This document shows, piece after piece, positions 8,779 to 18,332 of a stretch of 64,000 nt of DNA. Every line of letters begins with the position of its first letter. Position 1 is the stretch's first letter. This DNA comes from Acidobacteriota bacterium (GTDB lineage: Bacteria > Acidobacteriota > Terriglobia > Bryobacterales > Bryobacteraceae): contig JAKOTR010000029.1 in NCBI GenBank assembly GCA_029776225.1, positions 124,001 to 188,000 on the forward strand, read 5' to 3'. The notes under the pieces were generated by a model. It saw nothing but the letters and a program-made list of their open reading frames with translations, ran no database searches and was not told the origin of the DNA. A program made the translations under genes and the position numbers.

Positions 8779-9542
8779 GTCTGTTCTCACTGCGCGAAGT
8801 CGGGATGCGCTACAACGGCGTCCAGGTGCTCGAAGGCGCCACGCTGGCATTTCCCCAAGCGCAATTTGTGGCTATCGCGGGGCCGAACGGCGCGGGCAAG
8901 TCTACGCTGCTCGGCATCATGGCGGGTCTGCGGCCCAACTACACGGGCGCCTGCCTGTACGCCGGGAAGGAAGTTACAGAATGGCCGCGCCGCGCTTTCG
9001 CCCGGGAGGTCTGCTTCCTGCCGCAAAGCGTGAAAATGGAATTCCCGTTCACCGCCGAACAGGTTGTGCTGATGGGCCGGACGCCGCACTGCGACGGCCT
9101 GTTCGAATCGCCGGAGGATTGGGAAGCCGTCGAGCGCGCCATGGCGAGAACGGACACGCTGCCGTTCCGCGGGCGCGACTTCCGGTCGCTGAGCGGCGGC
9201 GAGCGTCAACGCGTGCTGCTGGCCTCCGCCGTGGCGCAGCGCCCCAAAACGCTGCTGCTGGACGAACCCACCACCTACCTCGACATCAAGTACCAGGTGG
9301 CCATCTACCGCCTGCTTCGAAACCTCAGCCGCGAGGGGCTGCTGGTGGTGGCGGTCACTCATGATTTGAACCTGGCCGCGAGTTTCGCCGACCGGATCGT
9401 GCTGCTCAACGCCGGACGCATCGTTGCCGATGCCCCGCCGGCCGAGGTCCTGGCGCCGGAAGTGATTCTGCGCGTCTTCGGCGTGCGCTCCCGGGTCGAG
9501 CGCGGGCCGGACGGCAAGACCTGGATCGTGTATGGAGAATAG
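8775..9542 (+). CDS. btuD: Cobalamin ABC transporter, ATP-binding protein (BtuD-like)
   Basis: The best start is TTG at 8775, which overlaps the btuF stop (TTGA) and is preceded by GGAGG at 8763-8767. The open frame continues upstream to 8634 only inside btuF. The 255-aa product has Walker A GPNGAGKST (36-44), a Q-loop LPQSV, the signature LSGGERQRV, Walker B LLLDEPTTYLD and the H-loop VTHDL, so it is an intact FecE/BtuD-family ATPase. It powers import by the FecCD-type permease encoded next. Substrate assignment rests on operon context. Confidence 0.9.
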   Translation: MSLFSLREVGMRYNGVQVLEGATLAFPQAQFVAIAGPNGAGKSTLLGIMAGLRPNYTGACLYAGKEVTEWPRRAFAREVCFLPQSVKMEFPFTAEQVVLMGRTPHCDGLFESPEDWEAVERAMARTDTLPFRGRDFRSLSGGERQRVLLASAVAQRPKTLLLDEPTTYLDIKYQVAIYRLLRNLSREGLLVVAVTHDLNLAASFADRIVLLNAGRIVADAPPAEVLAPEVILRVFGVRSRVERGPDGKTWIVYGE

Positions 9543-10539
9543 GGCGCTCACGCGAAGGGGTTTTTGGCTGGCGATCGCCGTATCCGCCGGCATCGCGGCC
9601 GCCACCCTGTGCATCGCGCCGCTGGTGGGTTCGGCTTCGATCAGTTTCGAGCGGGCTTTCGCCGGCGCCTCGCCCGATAAAGAAATTCTGTTCTACACGC
9701 GGCTGCCGCGGGTACTGCTGGCTTTACTCGCGGGCGGAGCGCTCGGCGTCGCCGGCGTGCTGTTTCAGGCGATGCTGCGCGACGCGCTCGCGACGCCATA
9801 CACGCTGGGTGTATCAAGCGGAGCGGCGCTGGGCGCGGTGATCGCCATCTGCATGGGATGGAGCGAAGTGGCGCGCCTGCCCGCGGTGTGGGTCTGCGCG
9901 TTCCTGGGCGCGGCTTTGGTGTTGACGCTGGTACTCGGCATCGCAACCGAGGGAAAGCGGATGTCGTCCTTTACCCTGCTGCTGGCCGGCGTTTCGATCA
10001 ACACCATCTGCCTGGCTTGCATCCTGTTCCTCCAGTACATCGCGACTTTCGGCCAGACGTTCGCCATCGTGCGCTGGATGATGGGCGGCATCGACGCGGT
10101 GGATTACTCGACTCTGGCATGGCTGGGCGCGGCCGTGCTGCCCGCCCTCGGTTTGATCTTCGCCAAGGCGCGTGAGTGGAACCTGATGGCGGTGGGGGAA
10201 GAGTGGGCGGCGGCGCGGGGCGTTAACACGTCGCGGCTGATCCTGACCGGCTACCTGCTCGGCTCGTTTATCGCGGGCTCGATAACGGCGATCACCGGAC
10301 CGATCGCCTTCGTCGGGCTGATCGTGCCGCACGCGCTGCGGCTGCGGCTCGGCGCGGACCACCGCATTCTGATCCCCTGCTCCTTCCTGCTGGGCTCGTC
10401 GTTTTTGGCAATCTGCGATACGATGGCGCGAACCGTGCTGGCGCCGACGGAGATTCCCGTGGGTGTTGTCACGGCGCTGCTGGGAGGTCCGTTCTTTATC
10501 TGGCTGCTGCGCTCCAAGCGGCGAAGCCTGTGGCTGTAG
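9532..10539 (+). CDS. btuC: Cobalamin ABC transporter, permease (BtuC/FecCD family)
   Basis: The 335-aa inner-membrane protein has about ten predicted membrane helices and classic FecCD-family segments: RLPRVLLALLAGGALGVAG near the N-terminus, LGVSSGAALGAV, and GPIAFVGLIVPHALRL near residue 260. A single homodimerising permease of this type is usual for BtuC. The gene overlaps btuD by 11 bases. It closes the riboswitch-controlled btuBFDC unit, and the next gene begins after a 70-base gap. Confidence 0.9.
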   Translation: MENRALTRRGFWLAIAVSAGIAAATLCIAPLVGSASISFERAFAGASPDKEILFYTRLPRVLLALLAGGALGVAGVLFQAMLRDALATPYTLGVSSGAALGAVIAICMGWSEVARLPAVWVCAFLGAALVLTLVLGIATEGKRMSSFTLLLAGVSINTICLACILFLQYIATFGQTFAIVRWMMGGIDAVDYSTLAWLGAAVLPALGLIFAKAREWNLMAVGEEWAAARGVNTSRLILTGYLLGSFIAGSITAITGPIAFVGLIVPHALRLRLGADHRILIPCSFLLGSSFLAICDTMARTVLAPTEIPVGVVTALLGGPFFIWLLRSKRRSLWL

Positions 10540-10609
10540 CGCGCCTTAGCGCGGCGCGGTCACAAGTGCAAACGGGAGCCCGCCCGCACGCACTACACTG
10601 GTAAATAGA

Positions 10610-13549
10610 GTGCTACGGAGGGGAGCCGCAGCCTTTCTCGCCGTTCTGGGAGTCCCTGGGTGTTGCGCCGCTCAGCAGGTACACTCGCGCGATTTCGAGG
10701 GCAGCACAATCGTTTCCGTCCGTTTTCAACCTCCCGAACAGCCGCTGGAAGCCAAGGAGCTTGCCGAGATGCTTCCCCTGAAGCCGGGAACCGCGTTCAC
10801 CACCAGAGACCTGCGCGCCGCAATCCGGCGGCTGTTCCGTACCGGCAGATACAGCGACATCTCCGTGGAGGGGCGCTCTGTAAACGGCGGCGTCGAGGTG
10901 ATTTTCCACACCGCCGTGCAGTGGTTTGTGGGCCGGGTGGAGGTCAGCGGAGAGCTGAAGTCGCCGCCCACGCGCGGCCAGCTCTACGCTGCAGCGGACC
11001 TCGAACTGGGCCGCCCTCTCACGCAGGACGACGTCAGCAATGCCGCGGAACAGGTTGCCGCCCTGCTGCGCAGGAACGGCTTTTGCAGCGCGAAGGTCAC
11101 GCCGGCGATCGCGCGCGACTCCCCTCACCAGCAGGCGAACATCGATTTCTACGTTGAGCCGGGACCGCGCGCCGACCTCCGCCCTCCCGTGATTGCCGGC
11201 GACCCGGTGATCGATCCCCGGGAAGTCGCGGAAGCAGCCGACTGGCGCGGGCTGTTCGGCTGGAGGGCGGCTACCGAAAGCAACGTGAACCGCGGGCTGC
11301 GGCGCGTGCGCCAGTTTTATCAGAAATCGGGCCGCCTGCTGGCCCGGGTGTCGCTCGAGGACCTGGATTGCGACGCGGCGTCCAACCGGGTAACACCCAC
11401 GCTCAACGTGTTCGGCGGGCCCAAGGTCGGCATTGAGACCGTGGGCGCCGATATTTCCCAGAGCAGGCTTAAGAGATACGTTCCCATCTTCGCGGTGGGC
11501 GCGGTGGACCGCGACCTGCTGGCCGAGGGCGCATCGAACCTCCGCGACTATTTGCAGAGCCAGGGCTATTTCGACGCGCAGGTCGGCTACGAGTTCCGGC
11601 GCACCGGCCCGGACCGGGAAGACATCGTCTACAAGATCAACCTCGGCGAGCGGCAGAAACTGGTCCGAGTGATGGTCGAGGGCAACCGCTATTTCAGCAC
11701 CGAAACGATTCGCGAGCGCATGTTCATCGAGCCCGCGGGCCGGATACGCCTCCGGCATGGCCGCTTCAGCTCGACCTTCGCGCGCCGCGATCAGGAGGCC
11801 ATCGAGGCGCTGTACCGGGCCAACGGCTTTCGCGAGGCCGCGGTATCCATCGACACCGTACCCAACTACGGCGGCAAGCGCGGCCACCTCGCGGTAGTTG
11901 TACGGATCACCGAGGGCCCGCAGTACTTAGTCTCCGGCGTCACAATCAACGGAGTCCGGCAGCTCGATCTCGCGGAAATTACCGCCTCGCTATCCTCGGT
12001 TCCCGGCCAGCCGTTCAGCGAAACCAACGTCGGCATCGACCGTGATTCCATCATCGGGCTGTACAACGCATCGGGATTCCCTAACGCAACCTTCAACTGG
12101 TCAATGCGTCCCGGCCCGGATCCACACACGGTCAGCATCGAATACACGATCACCGAGGGACCCCGCCTGTTCGTGCGCGACGTCCTGGTGACGGGCAGCC
12201 GCAGGACCCGCGATAGCCTGATCGAACGCAACCTGGAAGTTTACAAGGGCGACCCGCTGTCGCTCAGCGCGATGTCCGCCACGCAAGAAAACCTCTACAA
12301 TCTCGGCGTCTTCGAGCGCGTCAGCATGGCCATACAGAATCCCGAAGGCGAAACCGAGCGGAAGTACATGCTCTACGATCTGGAAGAGGCCGACCGCTAC
12401 CGCGTGTCGATCGGAGGCGGAGCGGAGATCGCGCGCATCGGCGGCGGCTCCACAACCACGCTGAGCGATCCCGAAGGCGTAGCCGGATTCAGCCCGCGCG
12501 TTACCTTCGACGTCACCCGGCTGAACCTGTGGGGGCTCGCTCATCGGGGCGTTTTCGTTGGACGGGCCTCGACCCTCGAACAACTGGGATCGCTCAGTTA
12601 CTTCTGGCCCCGGTTCCTCGGCGTCCGCGACCGCGAGGTCAACTTCACCGCGCTCGCCGATCGCGCAATCAACGTCAACACCTTCACTTCGCGGCGCCTG
12701 GAAGGCTTCGTCCAGATGTCGCAAAAGCTCACCCGGTCCAGCACCGTGCTCGGCACGCTGAGCCTTCGCCGGGTAAGCGTTTCGAACGTGAAAATCGATC
12801 CGGCGCTCATCCCTCTGCTGGCGTCGCCCACGCGCGTGGGCATGCTTTCGGGCGCTTACATTTTCGACCGACGCGACAATCCGATCAACGCAACCCGGGG
12901 CATGTTCAACACGCTCGACGTGGGCATTGCTCCCACATTCCTCGGGTCTCAGGTCACGTTCTCGCGCCTGTTCGCCTCCAATTCCACTTTTCATCCATTC
13001 AAGAAAAACCTGGTGTTCGCGCGGCGCATCCAGTTCGGCTGGCTGGCGCCCTTCCGCGTGGAACCCGGCGTTCCCAGCGACCAGGCCATTCCCCTGCCCG
13101 AAAGGTTCTACGCCGGAGGCGCGGCCTCCCACCGCGGCTTTCCCGAAAACCAGGCCGGCCCGCGCGACCTCGTCACCGGGTTCCCCATCGGAGGCAATGC
13201 CGTCCTGATTCACAACACGGAGCTGCGCTTTCCGCTGCTGAAAAACAACATCCGCGGCGTGCTCTTCCATGACATGGGCAACGTCTACTCCACCATCCGG
13301 GACATCTCCTTCCGCTTTCACCAGAGGAACGACCAGGACTTCAACTACATGGTGCACGCGGTCGGCTTCGGCCTGCGGTACAGCACGCCCGTAGGGCCTT
13401 TCCGCGCGGATTTCGCTTACAGCATCAACCCGCCAGCATTCATTGGGTTGGAAGGCACCACCCAGCAGTTGCTGGAGGGCACGGCGGAAACAGTGAGGAA
13501 ACGGATCAGCCGCTTCCAGTTCTTCATTTCCATCGGGCAGGCGTTCTGA
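10610..13549 (+). CDS. BamA/TamA-family outer-membrane assembly protein
   Basis: The 979-aa protein starts with GTG at 10610 and a signal peptide of about 22 residues. Several POTRA-like repeats follow (about 30-590), recognisable from repeated blocks such as VKVEGNRYFSTETIRERM-type sequence, GPQYLVSGVTINGVRQLD and GPRLFVRDVLVTGS. A 16-strand surface-antigen barrel makes up the rest, with RGFPEN matching the lid-lock RGF motif, and the protein ends in a Phe, as Omp85 proteins do. It inserts beta-barrel proteins or works with TamB. No ribosome binding site precedes the GTG, and a TACACT box at 10594-10599 leaves almost no leader, so a near-leaderless transcript is possible. It overlaps the next gene by one base (TGATG). 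Confidence 0.88.
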   Translation: MLRRGAAAFLAVLGVPGCCAAQQVHSRDFEGSTIVSVRFQPPEQPLEAKELAEMLPLKPGTAFTTRDLRAAIRRLFRTGRYSDISVEGRSVNGGVEVIFHTAVQWFVGRVEVSGELKSPPTRGQLYAAADLELGRPLTQDDVSNAAEQVAALLRRNGFCSAKVTPAIARDSPHQQANIDFYVEPGPRADLRPPVIAGDPVIDPREVAEAADWRGLFGWRAATESNVNRGLRRVRQFYQKSGRLLARVSLEDLDCDAASNRVTPTLNVFGGPKVGIETVGADISQSRLKRYVPIFAVGAVDRDLLAEGASNLRDYLQSQGYFDAQVGYEFRRTGPDREDIVYKINLGERQKLVRVMVEGNRYFSTETIRERMFIEPAGRIRLRHGRFSSTFARRDQEAIEALYRANGFREAAVSIDTVPNYGGKRGHLAVVVRITEGPQYLVSGVTINGVRQLDLAEITASLSSVPGQPFSETNVGIDRDSIIGLYNASGFPNATFNWSMRPGPDPHTVSIEYTITEGPRLFVRDVLVTGSRRTRDSLIERNLEVYKGDPLSLSAMSATQENLYNLGVFERVSMAIQNPEGETERKYMLYDLEEADRYRVSIGGGAEIARIGGGSTTTLSDPEGVAGFSPRVTFDVTRLNLWGLAHRGVFVGRASTLEQLGSLSYFWPRFLGVRDREVNFTALADRAINVNTFTSRRLEGFVQMSQKLTRSSTVLGTLSLRRVSVSNVKIDPALIPLLASPTRVGMLSGAYIFDRRDNPINATRGMFNTLDVGIAPTFLGSQVTFSRLFASNSTFHPFKKNLVFARRIQFGWLAPFRVEPGVPSDQAIPLPERFYAGGAASHRGFPENQAGPRDLVTGFPIGGNAVLIHNTELRFPLLKNNIRGVLFHDMGNVYSTIRDISFRFHQRNDQDFNYMVHAVGFGLRYSTPVGPFRADFAYSINPPAFIGLEGTTQQLLEGTAETVRKRISRFQFFISIGQAF

Positions 13550-14088
13550 TGGGTGGGGCTGCCGCAGTTCTGTTCGGTGTGCTCGCGTCGCAAGCGGTGC
13601 TGCTTGACCGCCTCGCGGCCACCGCCGGGAGCGAAGTGATCACCCTGGGTCAGGTGCTCGATGAGATCCGTGTGGCCGCCTTTCTGAATCGCGAAGCGCC
13701 GGACTTCAGTCCTGCTTCCAAGCGGCGGACTGCCGAACGGCTTGTCGACCAAGCGCTCATCAGCCGTGAAATGCGCATCAGCCGGTTTCCCGAGCCCGCA
13801 CCCAGTGAAGCCGAAAAGATGCTGGCCGAAATCAAGCGCGAACGCTTCCCCACAGAAGAGGCATTTCGGAAAGCGCTTGAGGAGTATGGGATCACCGAAT
13901 CGTACTTGCTTGCGCACCTGAACCGGCAGCTCGCAACGCTTCGCTTCACAGACTACCGTTTTCAACCTCTGGCCAACGGCGGGCAGGCGAACTCACAGGC
14001 GGCCGTGATCGACGAGCAGATGGAAGCGTGGCTGAAACAGGCCCGCGCGAGCACGCAAATCCGCTTTTTCGAGGAGGCTTTTCGATGA
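13549..14088 (+). CDS. SurA-N-like periplasmic protein without PPIase domain
   Basis: The 179-aa protein has a weak N-terminal signal-like segment, then ATAGSEVITLGQVLDEIRVAAFL, which resembles the chain-capture opening of SurA/PpiD proteins (a short strand plus helix). A helical region contains LVDQALISREM, which also fits SurA-N. No parvulin domain follows. It sits between a BamA-like protein and a TamB-like protein, overlapping both (TGATG and ATGA), so it is almost certainly produced with them. A chaperone or adaptor role in outer-membrane protein delivery is an inference from context. Confidence 0.65.
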   Translation: MGGAAAVLFGVLASQAVLLDRLAATAGSEVITLGQVLDEIRVAAFLNREAPDFSPASKRRTAERLVDQALISREMRISRFPEPAPSEAEKMLAEIKRERFPTEEAFRKALEEYGITESYLLAHLNRQLATLRFTDYRFQPLANGGQANSQAAVIDEQMEAWLKQARASTQIRFFEEAFR

Positions 14089-17000
14089 GCCGTGCCCGGA
14101 AGATTGCCGTCATCGCCGCTGCGGGAGTCCTCGCCGCGATCTTGTTTCTTTTTGTTGCGGTGATCGTCGTGGTGAGCACGCCGTGGTTCCGCAATTTCGT
14201 TCGCGACCGCATCGTTGCCGAAATCGGGGAAGCCACCGGCGGGCGCGCCGAACTTGGCGAATTTGCGTTGTTCCCGGCACGCCTTGGCGCCCAGCTCGTC
14301 AACTTCGTCCTGCGTGGAACCGAGCCGCCCGGCGCTCCACCGCTGTTTCGGGCCAGGCGGATTGACATCGAGCTGAAAGCCGGGGCGGCGCTCCTCCGGA
14401 AGCTCGCGATTCAATCGCTGCTCGTCGAGCAGCCCGAGATCCACCTACGCATCGAGCCGGATGGCTCGACCAACCTGCCGGAATCCGGCGCTCCAACCGG
14501 ACCTCGCCCGCTCGAAACCTTGATGGACTTGGCGCTCGGCCGCTTCGAGGCGTTCGGCGGCCTGCTGTCCGTTGCCGACCGGCGGACACCACTCGATGTG
14601 CGCGGCGAAAACCTCAACGCCCGGCTCACCTATCACTCCGCGGGGCCGCGCTACACCGGCGGAATTACGGCTGCGCCCGTCCATTTCACCACAGGAGGCA
14701 ATCCGTCCCTGCCGGTACACGTGGACATTCCACTCGAAGTCACACGCGAGGCGCTCACCATCACGAACGCCCGCTTCGATGCGCCGGATTCGCACCTCGA
14801 AGCCTCGGCCCGGCTCACCGACTTGCGCGCGCCGCACGGCGACGTCCGGCTCAACGGGCGGCTCGCGCTGCCGGAACTCGCGCGTTCCTTCATGCCCCGG
14901 ATGACGGCGAGAACGCAGGGCACGCCGCCGCTGGACGTGAACGCAACGGCGTCGCTCGACGGCAACCAGGCCCGCTTTGAAATGCTCCGCCTCGTGATGG
15001 GCCGTTCGTCTCTCAACGCAGCCGGCGCGCTGACCAACTTGCAGGCATTCACCGGCACGTTCCACTTCAGCGGCGATTTCACGATGGAAGAGCTGAAAAA
15101 CTTGTTGAACCTTCCGCAGCTCGGCACGGGTACGGTGCACGTGACTGGCACCGCCACTACCGGCCCGCGCGGGCTGGAGGTGAAAGCGAAGTTCAGCGCG
15201 GGCAACGTCGCGCTGAACGTCGGCGGGGCGCGTCTCACCGGCGCCAGTGTATCGAGTGACGTGCACGTCTTCGGGGGCGACGTGTCGCTCACCAACATCC
15301 GCATCTCGGCCCTTGGCGGCAGCTTTACGGGCAGCGCGCAGATCATCAACCGAAAGCGGTTCGTGGTGGAAGGCGAGCTGGCCAGCATCAGCCTGCGCGA
15401 AGCGGCCGCGGCCTACGGGCTCGCGCAGCCCGCCTGGAGCGGCGCGGTGTCCGGGCCTATGCGAATCGAGGGTACCTTGTTCGGTCCCATCGCAGACCAG
15501 TTGATTGCACAGGCTAAGCTGAGCATCGCTCCGGGGGGAGGCGGCATCGCGGTCTCCGGCAACATCGACGTGGCCTACAACGGTCCTGCGGGCAGAGTTT
15601 CCTTCGGCAATTCATTTCTGGCCTTGCCTGCAACGCGCGTCGATTTTTCCGGCGATATGGGGAATCGGCTGAGCGTCCGCGCGGTCTCGCGCGACCTAAA
15701 CGACCTTTTGCCCGTCCTGGCCCTTTTTTCCTCGGCCGCTCCGAGAACACTTCCGGTTGAACTCGCCGCCGGAGGCGAGGCGGTTTTCGACGGCACAGTC
15801 GCTGGAAGCCTGGCGGATCCGCGTATCGAAGGCCGCCTCTCGCTCACTGGCTTCGCCGTCAACGGGCGGAAATTCGACCGGCTCACGGCGGGCATTGAGG
15901 CGTCTTCCATAGGAGCGGCTATTCGCGGCGCGGTTCTCAGTCAAGACCGGCTTGAGGCGAAGCTGGACGCCTCGATCGGCCTGGTGAACTGGAAGCCGCA
16001 GCCGTCGAGCCCCGTTTCGGCCTCCGCATCGCTGAGCAACGCCCCGGTGGAATCGCTGCTCGCGATCGCGGGCCGCTCCGCGCTGCCGGTGACGGGCACA
16101 CTCGCGGCGAACGCGGAAGTCTCGGGCATGTACGGCAGCCCGCTGGCCGGCGTCGCTCTCACCATTCGAAACGGCGCCGTTTGGGGCGAACCGTTTGAAG
16201 CCGTTCAGGCAAGACTCTCTTACACCAACGGCGTGCTCCAACTGACTTCGGCGCAACTGACCGGTCCCTATGGGCGCCTCGCAGCGAGCGCCGCTTACCG
16301 CCATCGCCCCGGCGACTTCAGAAGCGGACGGCTCGCATTCCGTATCAATGCCAGCGCGCTTCAACTGGCCTCCATCTCCGCCGTCAGCGCGCGCCAACCG
16401 GGACTCTCAGGCGTGGTGGAGATCACGGCCGCCGGGGCAGGCGCCGTGCAGATGGGCGCGCCGCTGCCGTTCCTGCTATCGAGCCTGGACGCGAAGCTCA
16501 CGGCCCGCTCCCTCGTGCTCGATAACCGCCCCGCCGGAAGCCTGCTCGTTACCGCGCAGACGCGCGGCTCCGACCTCACCTTCGATCTGCAATCCGACAT
16601 CGCCGGCGCAACCGTCCGCGGAAGGGGCGCGTGGCGTCTGGCCGGCGACTACCCCATTCAGGCGAACTTCACGTTTTCTCCAGTAGAGCTCGGAGCGATT
16701 GCGCGTCTGGCGTCCGGCCACTTGGACCGCATTTCGCGAAACGTCTCGGGACTGATCGCGGGAAGCCTGAGCGTCTCAGGCCCGATGATGCGGCCTCGCG
16801 ATCTGTCTGGAAAGCTTGTGTTAAGCCGGCTCGAACTCACATCGCTCGTACAGCCCGCGGCCGGCGCGCAGCCTTGGACTTTGCGCAACGACGGCCCGAT
16901 CACGGCCACGCTCTCCCAATCCGAGTTCCGTCTGCTGCCCGCGCGCCTCGCCGGCCCTTCAACCGCGCTCTCTGTCTCCGGCGGGATGTTCTTGAACAAG

Positions 17001-18305
17001 GGGAACGCCCTCGATTTTCAGGCCACCGGCCGCATCGGGCTGGAACTCCTGAATATGTTCGACCCGGACATCTCTTCCTCTGGCGTGGCGCTCCTGAATG
17101 CCGCGGTGCGGGGCACGCTCTCCAAACCGGACGTAAATGGAAAGCTGCAACTCCAGAACGCCTCGCTCAGTGTCGCCGATTTTCCGAACAGCATTTCCAA
17201 CGCCAACGGCACGATCCTGTTCAGCGGCACGCAAGCCGTGATTGAGAACATCACGGGAGAGACCGGCGGCGGCGCGGTCTCGCTCACCGGCCGGGTGCAT
17301 TACGGAGGCCCGGTCACCGACTTCCGTCTTCAGGCAACCGCGCGGGAGGTGCGCATCGATTATCCCGCGCAGGTTTCCACGAAAGTGAACGCGAAGCTGG
17401 CGCTCGCCGGAACCACCGAAAGCAGCGTGCTCTCCGGCAACGTAAGCGTCCTTGAAGTCATGCTGCGCCTGGAAACAGACCTCGCCGCGTTGCTTGCGCC
17501 CGGCACTCCGCGCCCCGCCCCGGTAGTGCAGACCGGCCTGCTCGGCGGCATGCGCCTGGACGTGCGCATCGAGACCGTGCCCGGCGTCCAGTTCTTCTCC
17601 GCGCTCACCCAGGACCTCCAGGCCGAGGGCGACTTGCACGTGCGCGGCACACCCAGCCAACCCGGCATGCTCGGCCGCATCACCCTGACTCAGGGTGAAA
17701 TCCTGTTCTTCGGCAACAGGTACACGGTGAGCCGCGGCACGATCTCGTTCTTCAATCCGCAGCGAATCGAACCCATTGTGGACGTGGCCCTGGAAACGAG
17801 GGCGCGCGGCGTCAATGTCACGGTGCTGGTTTCCGGACCGGTGGACCGCCTCAAGCTCTCCTACTCATCGGACCCTCCGCTTGCGTTTTCCGACGTCGTC
17901 GGGCTGCTCTCGACGGGCCAGACGCTCAGCGGCGATCCGCTGCTGGCAGCCAGACAGCAGTCCGCTCTGCCCCAACAGGGCATCCAGCAACTCGGCGCTT
18001 CGACGGTGCTGAGCCAGGCGATCGCGACACCCGTCGCCGGGCGCCTCCAGCGCCTGTTCGGAATCTCTCAACTGACGATCAACCCGCAGGTGATCGGGAC
18101 GGCCATCACACCGGAGACTCAAATCACCCTGGAGCAGCAGATCTCGACGAACCTTATCTTCACTTACGTACAGACTCTGACGGAGGCGAACCCGCAGACC
18201 ATCCGCGTCGAATGGGCGATCAACCCCCGCTGGTCCGCCGTCGGCATCCGCCAGCAGGACGGCCGCTTCGGCATCGATTTGTTCTACAAGAAAAGCTTCC
18301 GGTGA
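14085..18305 (+). CDS. tamB: TamB-like translocation/assembly module (DUF490)
   Basis: ATG at 14085 has GAGGAGG at 14071-14077 and overlaps the previous stop (ATGA). The product has 1406 aa. A single N-terminal membrane anchor (about 8-30) precedes a very long AsmA/TamB-type beta-taco region of repetitive short strands. The last 350 residues form the DUF490 domain, with landmarks GEILFFGNRYTVSRGTISFF, LETRARGVNVTVLVSGP and SDPPLAFSDVVGLLSTG. TamB-like proteins bridge the periplasm and take part in outer-membrane protein assembly or phospholipid transport. Pairing with a BamA/TamA-like gene upstream supports a two-membrane TamA-TamB-like complex. Confidence 0.9.
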   Translation: MSRARKIAVIAAAGVLAAILFLFVAVIVVVSTPWFRNFVRDRIVAEIGEATGGRAELGEFALFPARLGAQLVNFVLRGTEPPGAPPLFRARRIDIELKAGAALLRKLAIQSLLVEQPEIHLRIEPDGSTNLPESGAPTGPRPLETLMDLALGRFEAFGGLLSVADRRTPLDVRGENLNARLTYHSAGPRYTGGITAAPVHFTTGGNPSLPVHVDIPLEVTREALTITNARFDAPDSHLEASARLTDLRAPHGDVRLNGRLALPELARSFMPRMTARTQGTPPLDVNATASLDGNQARFEMLRLVMGRSSLNAAGALTNLQAFTGTFHFSGDFTMEELKNLLNLPQLGTGTVHVTGTATTGPRGLEVKAKFSAGNVALNVGGARLTGASVSSDVHVFGGDVSLTNIRISALGGSFTGSAQIINRKRFVVEGELASISLREAAAAYGLAQPAWSGAVSGPMRIEGTLFGPIADQLIAQAKLSIAPGGGGIAVSGNIDVAYNGPAGRVSFGNSFLALPATRVDFSGDMGNRLSVRAVSRDLNDLLPVLALFSSAAPRTLPVELAAGGEAVFDGTVAGSLADPRIEGRLSLTGFAVNGRKFDRLTAGIEASSIGAAIRGAVLSQDRLEAKLDASIGLVNWKPQPSSPVSASASLSNAPVESLLAIAGRSALPVTGTLAANAEVSGMYGSPLAGVALTIRNGAVWGEPFEAVQARLSYTNGVLQLTSAQLTGPYGRLAASAAYRHRPGDFRSGRLAFRINASALQLASISAVSARQPGLSGVVEITAAGAGAVQMGAPLPFLLSSLDAKLTARSLVLDNRPAGSLLVTAQTRGSDLTFDLQSDIAGATVRGRGAWRLAGDYPIQANFTFSPVELGAIARLASGHLDRISRNVSGLIAGSLSVSGPMMRPRDLSGKLVLSRLELTSLVQPAAGAQPWTLRNDGPITATLSQSEFRLLPARLAGPSTALSVSGGMFLNKGNALDFQATGRIGLELLNMFDPDISSSGVALLNAAVRGTLSKPDVNGKLQLQNASLSVADFPNSISNANGTILFSGTQAVIENITGETGGGAVSLTGRVHYGGPVTDFRLQATAREVRIDYPAQVSTKVNAKLALAGTTESSVLSGNVSVLEVMLRLETDLAALLAPGTPRPAPVVQTGLLGGMRLDVRIETVPGVQFFSALTQDLQAEGDLHVRGTPSQPGMLGRITLTQGEILFFGNRYTVSRGTISFFNPQRIEPIVDVALETRARGVNVTVLVSGPVDRLKLSYSSDPPLAFSDVVGLLSTGQTLSGDPLLAARQQSALPQQGIQQLGASTVLSQAIATPVAGRLQRLFGISQLTINPQVIGTAITPETQITLEQQISTNLIFTYVQTLTEANPQTIRVEWAINPRWSAVGIRQQDGRFGIDLFYKKSFR

Positions 18306-18332
18306 ACACTGGGCGGGCACGGAAGCCCGGGG

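Noticed and set aside
10540-10609. GCGC-rich short repeat after btuC as a terminator
   Set aside because: The stem is short and imperfect and there is no T tract; the evidence is too weak for an entry.
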